Source: Nereocystis luetkeana (taxonomy: Eukaryota > Sar > Phaeophyceae > Laminariales > Laminariaceae). From it: a stretch of DNA of 64,000 nucleotides. The notes below the pieces were generated by a model. That model was not told where the DNA came from. It made no database searches and saw nothing but the letters and a program-made list of their open reading frames with translations. This document shows, piece by piece, positions 11,901 to 22,158 of this stretch. Location: contig JARUPZ010000030.1 in the NCBI GenBank assembly GCA_031213475.1, forward strand, positions 3,965,371 through 4,029,370, given 5' to 3'. How positions within the stretch are numbered: position 1 is the first letter of the stretch; each line of letters starts with the position of its first letter. The position numbers and the translations under genes were made by a program.

Positions 11901-12686
11901 CATACGTATCAGCCTGAGATACGAGTATATACTGCCGCTGCTGCAGCAGCGGTGCGAGTATAGCCGACATAGCGAATAGGCCAGACCGGCTGCGTCGTCG
12001 ACTCCCACCCGTGCTCCTCCTCTCACCACGTCCAGAAGGGCTCCAACCACAAGCGCGCTGACGATGATGCCTTCGATCACGAGCGAGAGCGTGGACGGCA
12101 AATGCCAGTTCCTCGAGAAATCCGGATAGCAGCTCCAGAAGCACTTTTTATTCGCGGCGCACCAGGCTGGCACCTCCAATAGAGATAACGCGAGCAGGAC
12201 GTGAACCAGCAGGAAGTCGAGTTTGCGGTATTTCCACCTGATCTTGAACATATTCCGCGCGTTCTCCTGGTCCAGCTGGGGGCACGGAGACATCCTCCCT
12301 TTCCAGGCATCCTCGAGGTGGGCCACGGCACGCGTCAATTTCCACTGCTCGCCTCGAGCGCTGATTGAGCTCCCGGTCGCCAGCTGGCGAAGCACCACCG
12401 CAACGCTTGTGCTCCGTTTCTCACTGAAAGGTGACATTTCTCCCACCTCCCGTTGCTCCGGCGACGTCGCCGGCACTGCGTGCCCGTCCTCTGCCAGGAA
12501 GTCGTAGGAGCGCGGTGAAATGCTGCCGGTCGTCGGGTTGTCGCCGACAGCAGCCGACGAAAAATCGTGCAATCGCTGGGGTTTTTGCTCTCGCTGCTGA
12601 GGTGCATCGCTGGCGGTTGTCTTGTCTGAGCTCAGCAATGCCTGACCCAGCACCTGGCGGGACGCCTTCCGCGAGGTGTCTTCCAT
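207..12686 (-). CDS. Two-pore cation channel (TPC), N-terminal half, partial
   Basis: Tetrameric-type cation channel of vacuolar or endolysosomal membranes. Exons in coding order: 12686-12027, 7690-7482, 6253-6065, 5113-4931, 2515-2338, 377-207. Phases match at every junction and give 530 residues, open at the left window edge. Residues 1-150 are a hydrophilic cytosolic tail. S1 is about 157-173, S2 199-218, S3 244-261, and S4 with several Arg lies around 270-290. S5 is 298-319, the pore helix 331-343, the filter TTTNFPD 343-349, and S6 361-388. Residues 410-475 form the EF-hand-like linker and 476-530 the segment before domain II, as in plant and animal TPCs. Intron 2 uses a GC donor (AAG/GCGAGA at 7482/7481). 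Start: ATG at 12686; an in-frame upstream ATG at 12914 is an alternative. The EF loop lacks several calcium ligands. Domain II is outside the window. Family call is confident; exon 6 slightly less so. Confidence 0.86.
480..810. repeat. Degenerate ATACCGAA-type simple repeat
   Basis: Many imperfect iterations of ATACCGAA, ACCGAAAG and GAATACCG run through this stretch inside TPC intron 5, just upstream (in gene orientation) of the exon 6 acceptor. The open frames over it are by-products of the repeat. Confidence 0.6.
951..1083. repeat. 70 bp direct tandem duplication
   Basis: ATTGTGGGACAAGGGAT starts at 951 and again at 1021. The following bases, including CGACGACAGCTGTCAGGTC, match with few changes. 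It lies in TPC intron 5. Confidence 0.75.
2706..2796 (-). repeat. Family C repeat (C-tract plus conserved body)
   Basis: Inverted copy of a dispersed repeat: a homopolymer G tract followed by GTACTCGAT..., CATGCATGGCCGTAG, ACCATAGACCCTCGCATCCC and a CCGGGACGGAGC end. Here it reads on the minus strand, so the tract appears as C. Confidence 0.7.
2934..3769 (+). mobile_element. Family E inverted-repeat element, copy 1
   Basis: An 836 bp element related to the one at 24553-25385. The ends are degenerate inverted repeats around AGACC(T/C)ATGCCAATGG. Inside are a central conserved region and poly-A/T patches. The internal frame from 3250 is partly shared between copies but resembles no transposase I know, so I treat it as non-autonomous. 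It lies in TPC intron 4. Confidence 0.75.
3984..4078. mobile_element. Family B short palindromic element
   Basis: The ends are inverted: TTTTAGAACCGCAG at the left, CTGCGGTCCTAAAAGG at the right. They enclose CCCCATTTTGG and a CCAAAATGGGG partner, so the whole unit folds into a hairpin. MITE-like; in TPC intron 4. Confidence 0.75.
4139..4532. mobile_element. Inverted-repeat element with AGTAATCAGGACCCA ends
   Basis: TAGTAATCAGGACCCATCATG near the left end is mirrored by CATCGTGGGTCCTGATTACTAA near the right end, giving an element of about 390 bp. It contains a short tandem array at 4358-4447. A fragment of the same end occurs at about 45636-45666. Confidence 0.65.
4358..4447. repeat. Short tandem array, about 30 bp unit
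   Basis: Three degenerate units built on CGGC-CTATAGAGGG-CC-CTA-TGTAAT lie inside the inverted-repeat element at 4139-4532. Confidence 0.5.
4532..4605. mobile_element. Family H mini-palindrome, copy
   Basis: About 75 bp. An ATATAAG(A/G)(A/C)CGTTTAGAC arm faces an AAGCG(G/T)(C/T)CTTAT-TTTCCGTCCAGA arm. Related copies are at 14400, 22080 and 30357, and a half copy is at 3918-3967. Confidence 0.55.
5787..5937. repeat. GTA trinucleotide microsatellite
   Basis: About 150 bp of (GTA)n with scattered GTG and ACT interruptions in TPC intron 3. Long valine, leucine, threonine or tyrosine frames over it are artefacts. Confidence 0.95.
6315..6560 (+). repeat. Two family C repeats in tandem
   Basis: A G tract at about 6315-6340 is followed by the family C body (GTACTCGATAGGAGAGATG, CATGCATGGCCGTAG). 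A second, diverged body follows at 6413-6560 and ends in the CACGTCGGGATTTCAACGA and CCAGGCAGACAT signature. It sits in TPC intron 2. Confidence 0.75.
8237..8328. mobile_element. Family B short palindromic element
   Basis: GACCCTTTTGGAACCGCAGT at the left faces ACTGCAGTTCTAAAGCG at the right, with an inner pair TTTGGGGAC and GTCCCCAAAA. It lies in TPC intron 1. Confidence 0.75.
8430..9668 (+). repeat. Family D dispersed repeat, copy 1
   Basis: Begins with the GC-rich hairpin AAGGCGCTTCGCTCCGCGGG plus GGCCTACGCCGCCCGC and ends near GAGCACGCTCAGGG. Shared landmarks with the other copies are GAAGCGGACAGAGGTCCA-like sequence, CTTGATAATGCCAAGAGTC, GATTCGGTCCGGGTAAA, and CCTCGTGTCTCGAGGC. A short minus-strand frame centred on FTRTESVARWSREGRAAYEA is conserved between copies, but I recognise no protein domain. 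Confidence 0.75.
9790..11510. mobile_element. Family F inverted-repeat element(s), interrupted
   Basis: Plus-oriented family F sequence (9790-10283, continuing at 10976-11100) meets an inverted family F half (11100-11510). Shared landmarks with the 60-62 kb copies are CACGGAGAGGTGCG-CCGAGTGCGC, TCGATCGTTCTGCTGCTGCT, GGATTTTGCATATTCGAC-like sequence and AATCGAACCGCATAGG. The two halves form a long imperfect palindrome in TPC intron 1. Confidence 0.65.
10284..10975 (-). mobile_element. Family E element nested in family F
   Basis: The ends AGACTAATGCCAATGGGACA and TTTCCATTGGCATAGGTCT are inverted and match the other family E copies. It is shorter (about 690 bp), with internal loss. The flanking bases are family F sequence that is continuous in the 60-62 kb copies, so this insertion came after family F. 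Confidence 0.75.
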
Positions 12687-14399
12687 CCTTCCAGCTCCCC
12701 CGGGACCCGGGACTAGGCTTCTCTCTCTGCTCACGCTTTTTGTCAGGGAGAGTAAACGCGTGACGAAAACATACTTGGGACTATGATATAGAGGCGTTAG
12801 TCGCAGCAGGGGAGGTTTTACGGTATCCCCTATCGATCGAGCGCAAGGCACAGCAGAGAGACGCCTTTTGAGACTTGCGACGCTTGAAGCTACCAATTCA
12901 GCAAGGAGCCGCATCAAGTTCGAAGGCAGGCCGAGGAGTGACGGCTACCGGAGGAAGGAAAGATGAACCCCGAATAGTGAGCCACCATGTTTTATATTCG
13001 GAGCAGTTGGAGAAAGAGAACACCAGCAGCACGATTTGTTTTTGGGTTTGGTTTGCAGCGTGCTCGTATTAAACAGCATCTGTCGATGGGTTCAGGAGAG
13101 AAGAACTAGTTACTGTAGACTTGGCACAGCACGACGCGTGGCAGGGGCAACTGCGCATGGCTAGGCACCCCTTGCTTTGCACCCACCACCAGAACCAAAC
13201 GAAAACATTGGCGGTGCATGCGATTTGCGTCGCCCGTGGGCACCCACTTGAGGAGAGGCTTGGTTTTTCTCGGCCTCTGACGAAATCGGGTTCCGTTTTC
13301 TGTCGCGCAGAGAGTTCTTCGCTCTCGGGAACTCGCAAGCTCTGTAAAATATCGTGTAGAAAGGCACGCGCTCGACGGACTGCGTCGAGATGTAACCATC
13401 GCGTGCCGTCAGCATTGACGCAGCTTCACTCGCTTCTCGCTTGAAGGCGTCTGGTACCACGCCCGGCCGACCCTCGCCTCTCGTTCGGTGGGGTCAGTCA
13501 GGGGGTGGAAAAAAATCTGATCCGTCGTGCCTTGTGTAACGGAGAGAAGCAAAGCAAAGGAGTCCCAGAAAGAAGGGCTTTTTCATCGAAGACGCTAAAA
13601 CAGACACGAAAAATGAACTTTTTGCGGAAGGATGGAAGGATGGAGGATGGAGTGACTGCTCTCTCGCCGGTCTGTCTGTACCGATGTCTGCTGCTTTGAC
13701 GGAACTTTGCATTGAGTTGTCGTGCATCGTGCGAGCCTTCCATGACGGGCAATCGTTGGACGTGTGGCGTAGCTCGAGCAGTTTCGGCCGCAACGAAATG
13801 GGTCGGGCGATCGGAGACTGCGAGATTATCTACTCGTAAGCCCATGACTCGTACGTCGCCTGAAGCCTCGTTCCCCCTGCTGTGTCTGTAAATATACGGA
13901 GTGTCGCGTTATTCCTATTAATTACCAAACGATACCTACATTTTCGGACAGAGCGGTTCGTCAGACTAGAGCGGACGTACGTAGCACCGGAGCAAGAACA
14001 GCGAGTACAGGAGAAAAATTGCACTGCAAAATTGCACTGCTGACTTGGAATTTCTAATGTCGGTGAAAGTGGGGAAATCGGAAAATCGATCGGGCTTTTT
14101 CCTTTCCCTTATTCTACTGCTGCTGACATTATCGTACTGGTTGATGAATCAACTGACGTGTGATGATCTAACTGGCCCAACCAAGTTTTGTTTGTAGTTT
14201 CTGGTAATTCTCTCCCTTGTTCTTGATGTCCTCGGCGATTCCTCCCCCCCCCCCCCCCGCCCCACCCCCCCCTACTCCGAGTATGCCCACCCTGCATTTG
14301 AATCGATAGTACGCACAGGAGTTTGCTGGTACAGAGTAAAGCACCGGAATAAATAACCAGTACCAGGGTACCAGGTACCTGGTAGAGATTAGGGCCTGT
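12687..14399. other. TPC 5' flank, no assigned gene
   Basis: The frame upstream of the TPC start stays open to about 12950 with one more ATG at 12914. Minus-strand frames at 13161-13460 and 13498-13845 are open but show no domain. They may be 5' untranslated or regulatory sequence, or an unrecognised leader exon. A C-rich tract lies at 14245-14275. Confidence 0.4.
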
Positions 14400-14475
14400 C
14401 TAGACGGAAATATAAGGATCGTTCAGACAGTAATATCAGTACCAAACGCTCCTTACATTCCCGCCCAAAGTGGTA
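14400..14475. mobile_element. Family H mini-palindrome, copy
   Basis: GACGGAAATATAAGGATCG at the left is mirrored by CGCTCCTTACATTCCCGCCC at the right, as in the copies at 4532, 22080 and 30357. Confidence 0.6.
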
Positions 14476-14689
14476 TCACAGAAGGTTGACCGTGGTTGAC
14501 CGCGCGCTTGCCCCTTGACAGACAGACAGCCGCCATGGAACTCCCCTCACTACACATGGTACATTGAGTCTAAGGAGGCGTTGACGAGCTAAGGAGGCGT
14601 CGACGAGCCAAAACTACTATTAATACTTCATTAATACGCAGACCCTCAATCGACATACAGCAGTTGTAGTGGTCCCTCGGCAGCAATCC

Positions 14690-15040
14690 CGGTTGCGTGC
14701 TTGTGGTGCCTCTGGAATCGTTTGGCACAGACAGGATTCGTCAGCGTAGTAGTGTGTTGTAGTGCCGGTTGCCGCTATAGCGCCGGTGGTGTTGGCTGGC
14801 GCATACCAGCAATATAGAGGAAGGGACCACTATTAGTTATACTGCTGTATTTGGATCACAGCAGTATACAGCAGTAGAAAGTGGTGCTCCCATCATACTG
14901 CCGGCTGTCCGCTACACGCAAATAGCCTGTGAAATGGCTTGGCACAGATTGATTTCGCCAGTTTGGCAGTGTGCGGAGTATACAGTGCCTTTTGCCGCTA
15001 TAGTAGTGCCGTTCTTGTTGGCTGGCGCATACCGGCACTA
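14690..15040. repeat. Diverged direct duplication, about 220 bp apart
   Basis: TTGCCGCTATAG and GTTGGCTGGCGCATACC occur at 14768-14808 and again at 14992-15032, with TTTGGCACAGA-like matches upstream of each. Confidence 0.6.
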
Positions 15041-15367
15041 CAATAGTACAGGCAGTATGACAGGGATAACGGTGCGCCCCGAAGGAGTTGATGACTCATA
15101 CCCCTCTTGTTTTGTATATATACTGTACCCCAGTCTCCTCCCCGCGTTTCCCCCCCTTGAAGTATTGATATCTACCTGGTATACCGGTACTGACAACGAG
15201 AACCTGGTACGTACATCCTGCGTATCGAGTACTGATACTCGTACTGCTATGTAGTACTCGTGCACACATTGCCTGGTTCAAAGGCATGCCGAGTACGTTG
15301 TATACCTTGTACCGGTGTATACCAATAGAACGAGTGTCGGCGAAAATGTGACTACTAGCTACTGAGA

Positions 15368-16838
15368 AGAGGTTGGACCCTGCGGGTACCCGCCAATTTT
15401 TGAAGCCCGGACGTTACCCTACCCGCCAGGTAATGCCGTCTTGACGACCGGGTACCCGGATACCCGCTTTTTTTGCCGGGTATCCGGGTCCGGCATTTTT
15501 TTTTTAGCTTTTTTCCTCCTCATTTCAATCCCGCGAAGAATTAAATTAGGATGAAAGATACTACTGTGTATTACTGTTCTATGCCGAAACGACGAGTACG
15601 AACAGTTTTTGTTGTTATTAATAATTCCATACACAAGCCGCCTAAAGTTGTTTTGTCGTGTATTACTCCATTGCGCGGGCGTGATACTGTGGGTTTGGAT
15701 ATATATACGATGGGGGCGATGGTTGACGGTCTCCCGCTTAGAAGACTCCTGGTGAACGTTTTCCGACCCACTACGTCCTGGATATCGGAAAGTACCACTA
15801 TCACGGGGGACCATAGGTAATAGGACCTATGGTACAAATAGAAACCTACCAGGTATATATTTAACCGTTTTTACCAACAATATTTGGTCCTTTCAACAAT
15901 GGTCCCCCGTAACATTTAATCAACATCATAATATGCTAAATTGCAATCCGTTTGCATCATAGTATTAATTGTGCGGAACTACCGTGGATAGCTGTAGTGC
16001 TGAATTACAAGCGTTTGTATCATATCTTAAGGAGCTGCCGCCCCAGATAGCATATCAACAACCGACCGTCTTCGTCTTGCTGGATGCCGGGGAGGCTCAA
16101 CCCGTGACCTGCTGCCAGTGCTGTTTGCCGGACAAGCAGCAACCTTTGCTCTCTCGCGCGCGGGAGCGGCTCCTTGGGCTTGGGCCGGCGCACGGGCAGA
16201 AGCTGTGCCCGCAGCACCCGAACCCCCGTGATTGGTCTCGGAACTTCCAGCGGGCGCTGGTACTTGTTCGACGAAGTCATCGCTATCTTTCTACCCCAAT
16301 TCTCCACGGCTGCTGATGCTGTCGAGGCCAGGGCCTGCGTAGTCTTCGCTGTCGTCGCCGCTCCTCTCCGCTTCGCTCTCGAGGGCCCCCTTGCACTGGC
16401 GTCTTTGAACTTTCGGCGGAATTCTCAGCAAGATCGCCCCCCGCCAGCAATTCAGTTTCCTGAGAGACCGCGCCAGGATCGCTCGCCTCCTGGCTCATTG
16501 TGCCCAGCTGGTGCCGCATGACGATACTGCCGCATGCCATGCGCGTTCCATTCAGCGTTGAATATAGCTAGTTGATGGTTTGTGTGGTCGACGTGTGTGA
16601 GTGGGTTTTGAAAGGGTTTCCTAAAGATATTGTACAGGCATGATGAACCGGGAAAACCAAATACCCGCGGGCGCCCGAAAACCCGCGCGTACCCGGATAC
16701 CCGGTACCCTAAAACGCAATTACCCACAGGCTCCGATAACCCGCGGGTTTTGAGCTCGGATCCTGCCTGTCAAACGGGTAGATTCCGCGCGGGTATACCC
16801 GCCGGGTACCCGGGTAATTGGATCAGGGTTCTACCTCT
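15368..16838. mobile_element. 1.47 kb DNA transposon-like element, GGGTACCCG subterminal repeats
   Basis: The ends are inverted: AGAGGTTGGACCCTG at the left and CAGGGTTCTACCTCT at the right. Both end regions (15385-15500 and 16660-16820) are crowded with GGGTACCCG and CCCGCGGGT motifs in both orientations, as expected for transposase-binding subterminal repeats of hAT-like elements. Between them, minus-strand frames at 16020-16540 hold a Ser/Glu-rich peptide starting MSQEASDPGA that could be a decayed open frame. No transposase domain is recognisable. Target duplications are unclear. Confidence 0.6.
15803..15911. mobile_element. Family A short inverted-repeat element
   Basis: ACGGGGGACCATAG at the left faces ATGGTCCCCCGTAA at the right. 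The interior carries CCTA-TATATTT and ACAATATTTGGTCCT as in all family A copies. MITE-like, about 110 bp, nested inside the 1.47 kb element. Confidence 0.85.
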
Positions 16839-17049
16839 ACTACCGACCTCCATGCCCCACTCGAATGAGAATCACCAGATATCAACGATCAACTATCAAC
16901 GTACATGGGCAAAACGATAAAACGATTCGAGGGTATGATTGAGATTTATCATCTAGAATTTTTATGAATTTGTACGTACAGTAGACTCTTCATATCCCCG
17001 GTATATTACATGAGCCACTTGTACATTGTCGACGAGTCGTCTATCTCAC

Positions 17050-18255
17050 ACATAAACATTATTACGTTTATCCTTTTCCTAAAATCACTTGATTATAAGC
17101 ACCTGCCTCACGCTCAGCGAGTCTCCCACGATTTTTTGTCGCTTCTACGATCCTTGCTTTCTTCGCGTTCTTTGCTTTCTTTGCGTGCTTGCTTCTCGTG
17201 CCACACTTTTTTTCCCGGAACAATAGAAAAAAAAACTCAAAAAGTCGATAGTTTTTTTTCAGCGGTCTGGGAGGCTCTCTTTCGCTTTTTTTTCACCGGC
17301 TGGTTGAATTTTCTTTCGCACATTCAGTTATTTTCCCCTTTTTTCTTCTTCCGTTTCGTGTGCGTGTGTGTAGTCGGAGCACTGCGACGCGGGCGAGCCC
17401 GACGCCGTCGCGGGTGTCGGCGGATGCTGGCGGGTAGAGGGGGGGTTGCAAGGAGTGCGGTCGCGGTTTTCGTGGCTAGGCGTCGTGTGTGCCTCGAGAC
17501 ACCAGGGAAGCATGAATGGGCTCTCTTTTGCCTCCTTCTGAAAAATTAGACTGAGTATGTACGAGTCCATAAGGGTCGTTCGGGATTGCAAGCTAACATT
17601 CTAGCGGTGCTTATTTTTGCGACCACGCTGAACTATAGACAGAGACGAACGCCCGTCTGACCATCGACATCGTCGAGCTGGCGAACGAGGGTCACGGTGA
17701 TCACCGGGCTTCACGCGGGGCGGGCAACGGGGACCACTGTGACAGAGAGGGAGGAAAGCTTTACCAGGACCGAATCGGTGGCGAGGTGGTCGAGAGAGGG
17801 GCGGGCGGCGTACGAGGCTGAGAGAGAAGCTCTGCTGTTCATTTTTTTTTTTTTTTTCTTATTTGACTGGTGCAAGGTGTTCCAGGGGCAGACAATTATT
17901 ACATGAGAGGGGACGGGGATTTTTTCCGATTTTTTCTGTTTCATGTTTTTGCGGTGCTGCTGTGCTGTGCCATGCTGTGCTTTCTCGTGCGTACATACCA
18001 GCAGGTGCATATCATATCATGCAGCATATCGAAAGAAGAAAATCAGTACCCTACCTGGGGTATGTACGTACGTACGTACGGCATGTGACTCTTGGCATTA
18101 TCAAGTCGCCAATTTGCAACTACAACAATCCTAAAAATATATGTTCAATCATCGACCTTCTGTCCGCTTCGCGTAATTCGATGTAATTTTTCTTCCAGAG
18201 CGAGCGCAGCGGGCGGCGTAGGCCGCCCGCGGAGCGAAGCGCCTTGTATATTGTA
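17050..18255 (-). repeat. Family D dispersed repeat, copy 2 (inverted)
   Basis: Reverse-oriented relative to copies 1, 3 and 4. It ends with the GC-rich hairpin GGCGGCGTAGGCCGCCCGCG and GAAGCGCCTTGTAT. The conserved FTRTESVARWSREGR frame is on the plus strand here. Confidence 0.75.
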
Positions 18256-18773
18256 CGAATATTATAGAGAACAAGATAGCAGTAGTTGTTGTGCCGAATT
18301 GTTCAGCTGGCAACAATCCGATCCATGCGCCGGCCTTGCAAAAATTCCGCCGAGGCACGTGTCCCTGCTGCGCTTTGCCTCTGCCTTTTTGTTGGTTTTT
18401 CCTTGAACTGGATTCGTACTCGAAGCTCTCAAGTCTCCAACTTGAAATATCTCCGAATATCCCTAGTGAAGCATTTAGCGAAAAAATCCGCAGCGGGCGG
18501 CGTAGGCCGCCCGCGGAGCGAAGCGCCTTGTATATTGTACGAATATTATAGAGAACAAGATAGCAGTAGTTGTTGTGCCGAATTGTTCAGCTGGCAACAA
18601 TCCGATCCATGCGCCGGCCTTGCAAAAATTCCGCCGAGGCACGTGTCCCTGCTGCGCTTTGCCTCTGCCTTTTTGTTGGTTTTTCCTTGAACTGGATTCG
18701 TACTCGAAGCTCTCAAGTCTCCAACTTGAAATATCTCGGAATATCCCTAGTGAAGCATTTAGCGAAAAAATCC
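18206..18773 (+). repeat. 284 bp near-perfect tandem duplication
   Basis: Copy 1 (18206-18489) and copy 2 (18490-18773) match almost base for base. The only changes I noticed are CTCCGAAT against CTCGGAAT and a few others. Each begins with the family D terminal hairpin and ends AAGCATTTAGCGAAAAAATCC. The near identity points to a recent duplication. Confidence 0.95.
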
Positions 18774-19108
18774 TGCTCCCTGCTCCCGAGATTTAAGGTT
18801 TAAGTGCATGGGATCCCGAATCCCGATTGGTTGGGTAGCCGAACTGATTGATTACTCTTTGAGAATACCGTCGTACATTTACCCGCCTCTTGTTATTGCA
18901 TTCGGATTCAACTCGCCTGGTTATATGCCCGGCCTCGGGAAGATGGGGTTTCCAACGATCCATGAGCATAAACTGTACGGCTGCACTATACATTACTGCC
19001 GTAATACCAGGCATGGAATAACCCAAAGTAGGGGATTGGGGATCATCGAAGTCTCCCCCCGGTGATGATGACCCGGAGATGGCGGGATGACTTCCTACGC
19101 ACAAGTAG

Positions 19109-19232
19109 TTGTGCCCCCACTTCAGTGCGGTCCCCTCCACTTTAGTGCGGTCCACTTTAGTGCGGTCGGGGTCCCACTTTAGTGCGGTCAAAATCCCCTC
19201 TTACGTCTTCGTCACGCTTTGGTGCGGCCCCC
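19109..19232. repeat. Short tandem array, CACTTTAGTGCGGTC unit
   Basis: Four to five units of CCACTTTAGTGCGGTC with variable spacers; the outer units are degraded. Confidence 0.85.
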
Positions 19233-19678
19233 GCACTATAAGCGGGACCGTCACGCCTCCACATCACTTGAGGACTGCGCTCACATCGAAAAGGCTGCAG
19301 TGCTCAGCTGGCAGTGTACCCACCGCACGGGTAGTACCAACGCGCACGCTGCCACATGCGGCAGGAGAACAACAGCAGTGCCTGATTCCAGACCGGACGC
19401 CCAAGCGCCCTGACGGGCACAACAAAACAAGGTGCTGTTTTGGCGCTTTCTGGCTAGAAGCACAACGATCACACGCCAAGACAGCGATCATGTTGGTACT
19501 GTTCCTGCTCGCCGATGAGGGGCGCATTGAGCGTAGAGCACTCCTCTCGCACACCACGTAGAGGTACCGTGCTCGGTTTCGCGCCTTTTGGCCCACGCTG
19601 TGGCTTGTGCGTAAGCCATCCATGGCCACTGCTCGTTTTCAGTACGATCCTCCGGCGGCCCCTATGCGAGGCAGGGGT

Positions 19679-19890
19679 GAGGGGGGGGGGGGGGGGGGGG
19701 GGGTGTACTCGATAGGAGAGATGTACTCGTTCTCATGCATGGCCGTAGTCGTATGGGGGGCGTACTCATTTGTTGCCTGCCTTAGTCATTTGACCCTTGA
19801 CCACGCATCCCTTTCGAGACGGAGCACCGTTCCTACTCCTATTAGAGACACCTCCAACAATTGGGTGCTCATTACGTTGTTTCCATACCA
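19679..19890 (+). repeat. Family C repeat, long form
   Basis: A G tract of more than 20, then GTACTCGATAGGAGAGATG and CATGCATGGCCGTAGTCG. It then diverges into a distinct tail with ACCACGCATCCCTTTCGAGA and CGGAGCACCGTTCC. An inverted copy of this long form is at 43918-44172. Confidence 0.75.
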
Positions 19891-20246
19891 GGTATATTAC
19901 ATAAAAACTTTTTGCTAATCTTATCCCCTTCCTGTTTGGCCGCCTGTGGCCACCATCTATCTCCTAGGATAGCGATAGTTTTCTCGGGGGGGGGGGGGGA
20001 AGCTCGCTGCTCGCCTGACTACAGTCGGTTAGTTTGCTATTTTTACCACTAACTAGTCCCTTCTGTAGCTGGGAGTTCTAGCCTACTCGGTAGCAGACCC
20101 AGGTTTTCTGGTTTCCAGAGGCAAGAACTTGGGCCGAAAAATCGATTTTTCGCCGTAGCACGTATATACAATTTGTCTTGAGCGACCATGACAGTCCATC
20201 GGCCTTCTGTAATGCATACCAGGTGGCAGTCAACTCCGTAAGCATA

Positions 20247-21340
20247 TGCAAGGCGCTTCGCTCCGCAAGCGGCGTAGGCCGCCCGCTACGCTCGCTCAGG
20301 AAGGGAAAATACAACTACTATGCCAAGCGGACAGAGGTCCATGATTGAATACCCTGGTATAGTTTTTTCATGATCGACCGTAATTGCAAACTGACGACTT
20401 GATAATGCCAATAGTCCGGCCGCCATGCTTCAGGAGAAAACAGCTCGGACGCCACATCCGCTTCGCGGTACGTACATACCCGAGGTAGGGTAATCCTTTC
20501 CCTCTTTTGATACGCTTGCTGTATGTACTGCTGTACGAAAGAAGAAGCACAGCACAGCAGCACCGCAAAAGCAATGAAAATGAAACCGAAGAAATTGGGA
20601 AGAAAAAGAAAATCCCCCCTCATGAACTAATTTTCTGATTGATTGGAACACCTTGCACCGGTCAAAAAATAAAAAATAAACGTACAGCAGAGCTTCTCTC
20701 TCAGCCTGTCGTACGCCGCCCACCCCTCTTGCGACCACCTCGGCACCGATTCGGTCCGGGTAAAGTTTTCCTTACTCTCTGCCACAGTGAGCCCCGTCGC
20801 CCGCCTCGCGTTAACCGCGGTGCTAACTGTGGCCATCGTTCGCCAGCTCGACATTTTTGTTATTCAGACTGGGTACCTCGCTCTGTGATTTTCAGCCCGG
20901 TCGCAAAAATAAGCACCGCTTGAATATTTTCTTGCAATGCCGAACGACCCTTCTAACTCGTACGTACCCTATCAAAAATCACAAATGGAGGCCAGGCGGA
21001 GCCCATTCACGCATCCCTCGTGTCTCGAGGCACACGCGACGCCTAGGCACGCAAGCGGCGACCGCGCTCCTTGCAACCCCCCCTCTACCCGCCAGCACCC
21101 GCTGACACCCGCGACGGTGCCGTGCTCACCCGCGGTGCCGTACACGGAGTACGCACACGCACACGAAACGAAAGAAGAAAAGAAGGAAGAAAGCACCGAC
21201 AGTGCCAAGAGACAGGGAGAAAACAAAGACCCGCTGGAACGGTCCGGCAAGTAATGAAGGGAGACGGTTTCGAAGTGGGAGTTCTAAGAGGCCAGGGATG
21301 TACCAACCGAGCACGCTCAGAGAGTGAGATCTAAGTAAGT
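20247..21340 (+). repeat. Family D dispersed repeat, copy 3
   Basis: Starts with AAGGCGCTTCGCTCCGC and ends near GAGCACGCTCAGAGAGTGAG. The internal landmarks (GATTCGGTCCGGGTAAA, CCTCGTGTCTCGAGGC) are present. Confidence 0.75.
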
Positions 21341-22079
21341 GGTTATATTGACGTTGAAAATCAGAGAGTTCCGAGTACCAGGGTATGTACTGACGTTGCG
21401 TCTTTTGTGATATGGTGTTGTAGGTGTCGAACGGCGTCGTGTTTATGGTGTATGTACGTCCTCGGTGTGCTCGTCGAGTCGGCTGGCGGCGGCCGTCCCC
21501 CGTGCTGGGAAGTGTCACGTGCTCCGCTGCTGCTGTGCCTTGTATGCAGAGTTCCGGGTATTGGAAGCCTTCGACTGTTGAATGTGCTATTAATACGATG
21601 TTATTCAGATGTTATTCTCATACACTCGATATTATTCTGAAATACATTTATTAATAGTTATCTCATCAGCCGTCGACGACGCCAACGTGGGGCGGACGCC
21701 CCGGGCATGCTTTTCTCTTGCGTGGTATGGGTGTGGACCACACCCACCGAGATTGGTCTGTGCCTCGGGTCCACGCGGAGCGGAGTGACAAGACCTTGAG
21801 TGTGACCTGAAGCTGGCGAATAATGAGGCAGTACAGTGCAGGGGGAAGGGCATCTGGTACCCACATCGACCGCAATACACACACCTGCAGCGTGGCCCCC
21901 TTTTCCGCGCAAAGGAACTCCCCTCTCCGTCTCAGCTCTGTGGGAGTGTTATATCCGGGCTTGTCATTTGCGGCAGTGCCTCTAACCTATAACCCCAGCG
22001 GATGCGATGGAAGGACGCGACCATTGTTGCGTTTTTTTCTCTCTATCTCTCGCTCGCCGTGTATGTATTATAGTATAAC

Positions 22080-22158
22080 ACTCTGGCCGAAAATATAAGG
22101 ACCATTTAGACTTGATATTAACACCAAGCGTTCCTTACGTTTGCGTCCAGAATAGTAC
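22080..22158. mobile_element. Family H mini-palindrome, copy
   Basis: CTCTGGCCGAAAATATAAGG at the left is mirrored by TCCTTACGTTTGCGTCCAGA at the right. Confidence 0.65.

Larger units (their letters stand above)
7691..12026 (-). other. TPC intron 1, repeat-filled
   Basis: This 4.3 kb intron has a GTGAGA donor and a CGCCAG acceptor. It holds a short inverted-repeat element (family B), a 1.2 kb dispersed repeat (family D), and a family F element interrupted by a family E element. I see no independent gene in it. Confidence 0.8.

Noticed and set aside
11658-12026. Downstream part of the long minus-strand frame at the TPC start
   Set aside because: The frame is real only down to 12027, where a GTGAGA donor lies. 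The rest reads into the intron and loses homology.
17010-17549. 179-codon plus-strand frame
   Set aside because: Inside the inverted family D copy; low-complexity Phe/Ser/Arg composition and no domain.
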